From assembly GCA_943737045.1 (NCBI GenBank), contig CALSFV010000155.1, positions 21,355 to 85,354 on the forward strand: 64,000 nt of DNA, given 5' to 3'. The DNA comes from Parapristionchus giblindavisi (lineage: Eukaryota > Nematoda > Chromadorea > Rhabditida > Diplogasteridae). Position numbers and translations under genes: made by a program. The notes beneath the pieces were generated by a model that saw only the letters and a list, made by a program, of their open reading frames with translations, had not been told where the DNA came from and did no database searches. How positions within the stretch are numbered: the stretch's first letter is position 1; each line of letters opens with the position of its first letter. Positions 59,640 to 64,000 of this stretch are shown here, in pieces.

Positions 59640-62050
59640 GGAGGGGGAAGGTGGGGGATGATGGGGAATGGAGGGGAAGATGGGGGAATGGATCGGAAGG
59701 TGGCCCTACCTTGCCTTCTCCCACCTTCCCCCACCTTCCCCTCCATTCCCCCGCCTTCCCCCACCTTCCCCCAGCTTCCCCCACATTCCCCCAACTTCGG
59801 GAATGCGGGGGAAGGTAGGGGAAGGTGGGGGATGATGGGGGAATGGAGGGGAAGATGGGGGAATGGATGGGAAGGTGACCCTACCTTGCCTACTCCCACC
59901 TTCCCCCACCTTCCCCTCCATTCCCCCGCCTTCCCCCACCTTCCCCCAACTTCCCCCACATTCCCCCAACTTCGGGAATGCGGGGGGAGGTAGGGGGAGG
60001 AGGAGGAAGGTGGGGGATGATGGGGGAATGGAGGGGAAGGTGGGGGAATGGATCGGAAGGTGGCCCTACCTTGCCTTCTCCCACCTTCCCCCACCTTCCC
60101 CTCCATTCCCCCGCCTTCCCCCACCTTCCCCCAGCTTCCCCCACATTCCCCCAACTTCGGGAATGCGGGGGAAGGTAGGGGGAGGAGGGGGAAGGTGGGG
60201 GATGATGGGGGAATGGAGGGGAAGATGGGGGAATGGATCGGAAGATGGCCCTACCTTGCCTTCTCCCACCTTCCCCCACCTTCCCCTCCATTCCCCCGCC
60301 TTCCACCACCTTCCCCCAACTTCCCCCAGATTCCCCCAACTTCGGGAATGCGGGGGAAGGTAGGGGAAGGTGGGGATGATGGGGGAATGGAGGGGAAGGT
60401 GGGGGAATGGATCGGAAGGTGGCCCTACCTTGCCTTCTCCCACCTTCCCCCACCTTCCCCTCCATTCCCCCAACTTCCCCCAGATTCCCCCAACTTCGGG
60501 AATGCGGGGGAAGGTAGGGGGAGGAGGGGGAAGGAGGGGGAAGATGGGGGAATGGATGGGAAGGTGGCCCTACCTTGCCTTCTCCCACCTTCCCCCACCT
60601 TCCCCTCCATTCCCCCGCCTTCCCCCACCTTCCCCCAACTTCCCCCACATTCCCCCAACTTCGGGAATGCGGGGGAAGGTAGGGGAAGGTGGGGGATGAT
60701 GGGGGAATGGAGGGGAAGATGGGGGAATGGATGGGAAGGTGGCTCTACCTTACCTTCTCCCACCTTCCCCCACCTTCCCCTCCATTCCCCCGCCTTCCCC
60801 CACCTTCCCCCGCCTTCCCCCACCTTCCCCCAACTTCGGGAATGCGGGGGAAGGTAGGGGGAGGAGGGGGAAGGTGGGGGATGATGGGGAATGGAGGGGA
60901 AGATGGGGGAATGGATCGGAAGGTGGCCCTACCTTGCCTTCTCCCACCTTCCCCCACCTTCCCCTCCATTCCCCCGCCTTCCCCCACCTTCCCCCAGCTT
61001 CCCCCACATTCCCCCAACTTCGGGAATGCGGGGGAAGGTAGGGGAAGGTGGGGGATGATGGGGGAATGGAGGGGAAGATGGGGGAATGGATGGGAAGGTG
61101 ACCCTACCTTGCCTACTCCCACCTTCCCCCACCTTCCCCTCCATTCCCCCGCCTTCCCCCACCTTCCCCCAACTTCCCCCACATTCCCCCAACTTCGGGA
61201 ATGCGGGGGGAGGTAGGGGGAGGAGGAGGAAGGTGGGGGATGATGGGGGAATGGAGGGGAAGGTGGGGGAATGGATCGGAAGGTGGCCCTACCTTGCCTT
61301 CTCCCACCTTCCCCCACCTTCCCCTCCATTCCCCCGCCTTCCCCCACCTTCCCCCAGCTTCCCCCACATTCCCCCAACTTCGGGAATGCGGGGGAAGGTA
61401 GGGGAGGAGGGGGAAGGTGGGGGATGATGGGGGAATGGAGGGGAAGATGGGGGAATGGATCGGAAGATGGCCCTACCTTGCCTTCTCCCACCTTCCCCCA
61501 CCTTCCCCTCCATTCCCCCGCCTTCCACCACCTTCCCCCAACTTCCCCCAGATTCCCCCAACTTCGGGAATGCGGGGGAAGGTAGGGGAAGGTGGGGATG
61601 ATGGGGGAATGGAGGGGAAGGTGGGGGAATGGATCGGAAGGTGGCCCTACCTTGCCTTCTCCCACCTTCCCCCACCTTCCCCTCCATTCCCCCAACTTCC
61701 CCCAGATTCCCCCAACTTCGGGAATGCGGGGGAAGGTAGGGGGAGGAGGGGGAAGGAGGGGGAAGATGGGGGAATGGATGGGAAGGTGGCCCTACCTTGC
61801 CTTCTCCCACCTTCCCCCACCTTCCCCTCCATTCCCCCGCCTTCCCCCACCTTCCCCCAACTTCCCCCACATTCCCCCAACTTCGGGAATGCGGGGGAAG
61901 GTAGGGGAAGGTGGGGGATGATGGGGGAATGGAGGGGAAGATGGGGGAATGGATGGGAAGGTGGCTCTACCTTACCTTCTCCCACCTTCCCCCACCTTCC
62001 CCTCCATTCCCCCGCCTTCCCCCACCTTCCCCCAGCTTCCCCCACATTCC
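59640..62050. repeat. ~1.22-kb block duplicated in tandem in the satellite
   Basis: Distinctive variants (for example the shortened unit at 60370-60530) recur at +1222/1223 bp (61592-61750). Two further blocks repeat at 358 bp (58806/59164) and 655 bp (62309/62964). Confidence 0.8.
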
Positions 62051-64000
62051 CCCAACTTCGGGAATGCGGGGGAAGGCAGGGGAAGGTGGGGGATGATGGG
62101 GGAATGGAGGGGAAGATGGGGGAATAGATGGGAAGGTGGCTCTACCTTACCTTCTCCCACCTTCCCCCACCTTCCCCTCCATTCCCCCGCCTTCCCCCAC
62201 CTTCCCCCAACTTCCCCCACATTCCCCCAACTTCGGGAATGCGGGGGAAGGTAGGGGGAGGAGGGGGAAGGTGGGGGATGATGGGGGAATGGAGGGGAAG
62301 ATGGGGGAATGGATGGGAAGGTGACCCTACCTTGCCTACTCCCACCTTCCCCACCTTCCCCTCCAGGGAAGGTGGGGGATGATGGGGGAATGGAGGGGAA
62401 GATGGGGGAATGGATCGGAAGGTGGCCCTACCTTGCCTTCTCCCACCTTCCCCCACCTTCCCCTCCATTCCCCCGCCTCCCCCCACCTTCCCCCAACTTC
62501 CCCCAGATTCCCCCAAGTTCGGGAATGCGGGGGAAGGTAGGGGGGAGGAGGGGGAAGGTGGGGGATGATGGGGGAATGGAGGGGAAGATGGGGGAATGGA
62601 TCGGAAGGTGGCCCTACCTTGCCTTCTCCCACCTTCCCCCACCTTCCCCTCCATTCCCCCGCCTTCCCCCACCTTCCCCCAACTTCCCCCACATTCCCCC
62701 AACTTCGGGAATGCGGGGGAAGGTAGGGGGAGGAGGGGGAAGGTGGGGGATGATGGGGGAATGGAGGGGAAGATGGGGGAATGGATCGGAAGGTGGCCCT
62801 ACCTTGCCTTCTCCCACCTTCCCCCACCTTCCCTTCATTCCCCCGCCTTCCCCACCTTCCCCCAACTTCCCCCACATTCCCCCAACTTCGGGAATGCGGG
62901 GGAAGGTAGGGGGAGGAGGGGGAAAGTGGGGGATGATGGGGGAATGGAGGGGAAGATGGGGGAATGGATGGGAAGGTGACCCTACCTTGCCTACTCCCAC
63001 CTTCCCCACCTTCCCCTCCAGGGAAGGTGGGGGATGATGGGGGAATGGAGGGGAAGATGGGGGAATGGATCGGAAGGTGGCCCTACCTTGCCTTCTCCCA
63101 CCTTCCCCCACCTTCCCCTCCATTCCCCCGCCTCCCCCCACCTTCCCCCAACTTCCCCCAGATTCCCCCAAGTTCGGGAATGCGGGGGAAGGTAGGGGGG
63201 AGGAGGGGGAAGGTGGGGGATGATGGGGGAATGGAGGGGAAGATGGGGGAATGGATCGGAAGGTGGCCCTACCTTGCCTTCTCCCACCTTCCCCCACCTT
63301 CCCCTCCATTCCCCCGCCTTCCCCCACCTTCCCCCAACTTCCCCCACATTCCCCCAACTTCGGGAATGCGGGGGAAGGTAGGGGGAGGAGGGGGAAGGTG
63401 GGGGATGATGGGGGAATGGAGGGGAAGATGGGGGAATGGATCGGAAGGTGGCCCTACCTTGCCTTCTCCCACCTTCCCCCACCTTCCCTTCATTCCCCCG
63501 CCTTCCCCACCTTCCCCCAACTTCCCCCACATTCCCCCAACTTCGGGAATGCGGGGGAAGGTAGGGGGAGGAGGGGGAAAGTGGGGGATGATGGGGGAAT
63601 GGAGGGGAAGATGGGGGAATGGATGGGAAGGTGACCCTACCTTGCCTACTCCCACCTTCCCCCACCTTCCCCTCCATTCCCCCGCCTCCCCCCACCTTCC
63701 CCCAACTTCCCCCAGATTCCCCCAACTTCGGGAATGCGGGGGAAGGTAGGGGGAGGAGGGGGAAGGTGGGGGAAGGCGGGGGAATGGAGGGGAAGGTGGG
63801 GGGAAGGTGGGAGAAGGCAAGGTAGGGCCACCTTCCGATCCATTCCCCCATCTTTCCCTCCATTCCCCCATCATCCCCATTCCCCCGCCTTCCCCCCCCC
63901 ACCTTCCCCTACCTTCCCCCGCATTCCCGAAGTTGGGGGAAGGTGGGAGAAGGCAAGGCCCCCACCATCCCCTACCTTCCCCCGCATTCCCGAAGTTGGG

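Larger units (their letters stand above)
52192..64000. repeat. G-rich/C-rich satellite array, ~185-bp unit, continues past window
   Basis: About 60 units of a minisatellite built from GGGGGAA(T/G) and TTCCCCC words. The landmark GCATTCCCGAAGTTGGGG recurs at 52239, 52411, 52597, 52783, 52968 and 53154, spacing mostly 185-186 bp with a ~172-bp variant. Each unit has a G-rich half and a C-rich half, so it can fold on itself. Orientation flips near 54720-54790 and back near 63755. Very long proline/glycine-rich open frames on both strands (up to 459 codons) come from the unit length often being a multiple of three with few stops. They have no start context, introns or family similarity and are not genes. 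Confidence 0.95.

Noticed and set aside
52227..63902. Dozens of long open frames on both strands, up to 459 codons, rich in Pro/Gly/Arg/Trp
   Set aside because: They are translations of the satellite unit; mirror-image frames exist on both strands, and there is no start context, intron structure or family similarity.
52192..64000. CRISPR-like regular repeats
   Set aside because: Repeats are contiguous with no unique spacers, and the window is eukaryotic.

Overview
The window looks like nuclear DNA of a small-genome nematode, most likely a rhabditid. The introns are mostly 44-60 bp with TTTCAG-type acceptors, and the recognisable genes are nematode-like versions of kindlin (UNC-112), SPE-39/VIPAS39 and the C-terminal region of DNA topoisomerase II (TOP-2). 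The species is not identified. All spliced models here were built by eye from GT-AG sites and reading-frame continuity, and all identities rest on protein motifs, not on a search.

Layout. (1) 940-15487, plus strand: a kindlin gene with 23 phase-compatible exons; its first ~50 codons are not visible. One intron (2075-8307) is almost filled by a 6.1-kb transposon flanked by an 8-bp direct repeat. (2) 15.5-29.4 kb: transposon territory. It holds two decayed Tc1/mariner-superfamily elements and a remarkable 5.9-kb TA-flanked Tc1-like element (20078-25968) with 1.19-kb terminal inverted repeats. That element has an intact five-exon DD34E transposase and, on the opposite strand, unrelated passenger genes. 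A 1.6-kb foldback element follows. (3) 29.4-37.8 kb, minus strand: a SPE-39 homologue whose second exon is split by a 4.46-kb TA-flanked element (33117-37574); reading across the empty site is perfectly in frame. (4) 38-43 kb: foldback elements and MITEs, one carrying a tRNA-like motif, plus a perfect 61-bp-arm hairpin. (5) 42.75-50.9 kb, minus strand: exons for the TOP-2 C-terminal tail only, joined phase-compatibly to exons of an unrecognised gene. A 557-bp segment of the locus has been copied 5 kb away, creating an in-frame chimeric exon. (6) 51.1-52.2 kb: a 210-bp inverted repeat at the array edge. (7) 52.2-64.0 kb, running off the window: a strand-asymmetric G-rich/C-rich satellite of ~185-bp units, including a 2.16-kb-armed palindrome and several block duplications. 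The many long open frames in it are repeat artefacts.

The host genes do unrelated jobs (integrin adhesion, endolysosomal trafficking, chromosome topology). What unites the window is repeated invasion by TA-target elements and at least five MITE/foldback families, with nested insertions that give a relative chronology.
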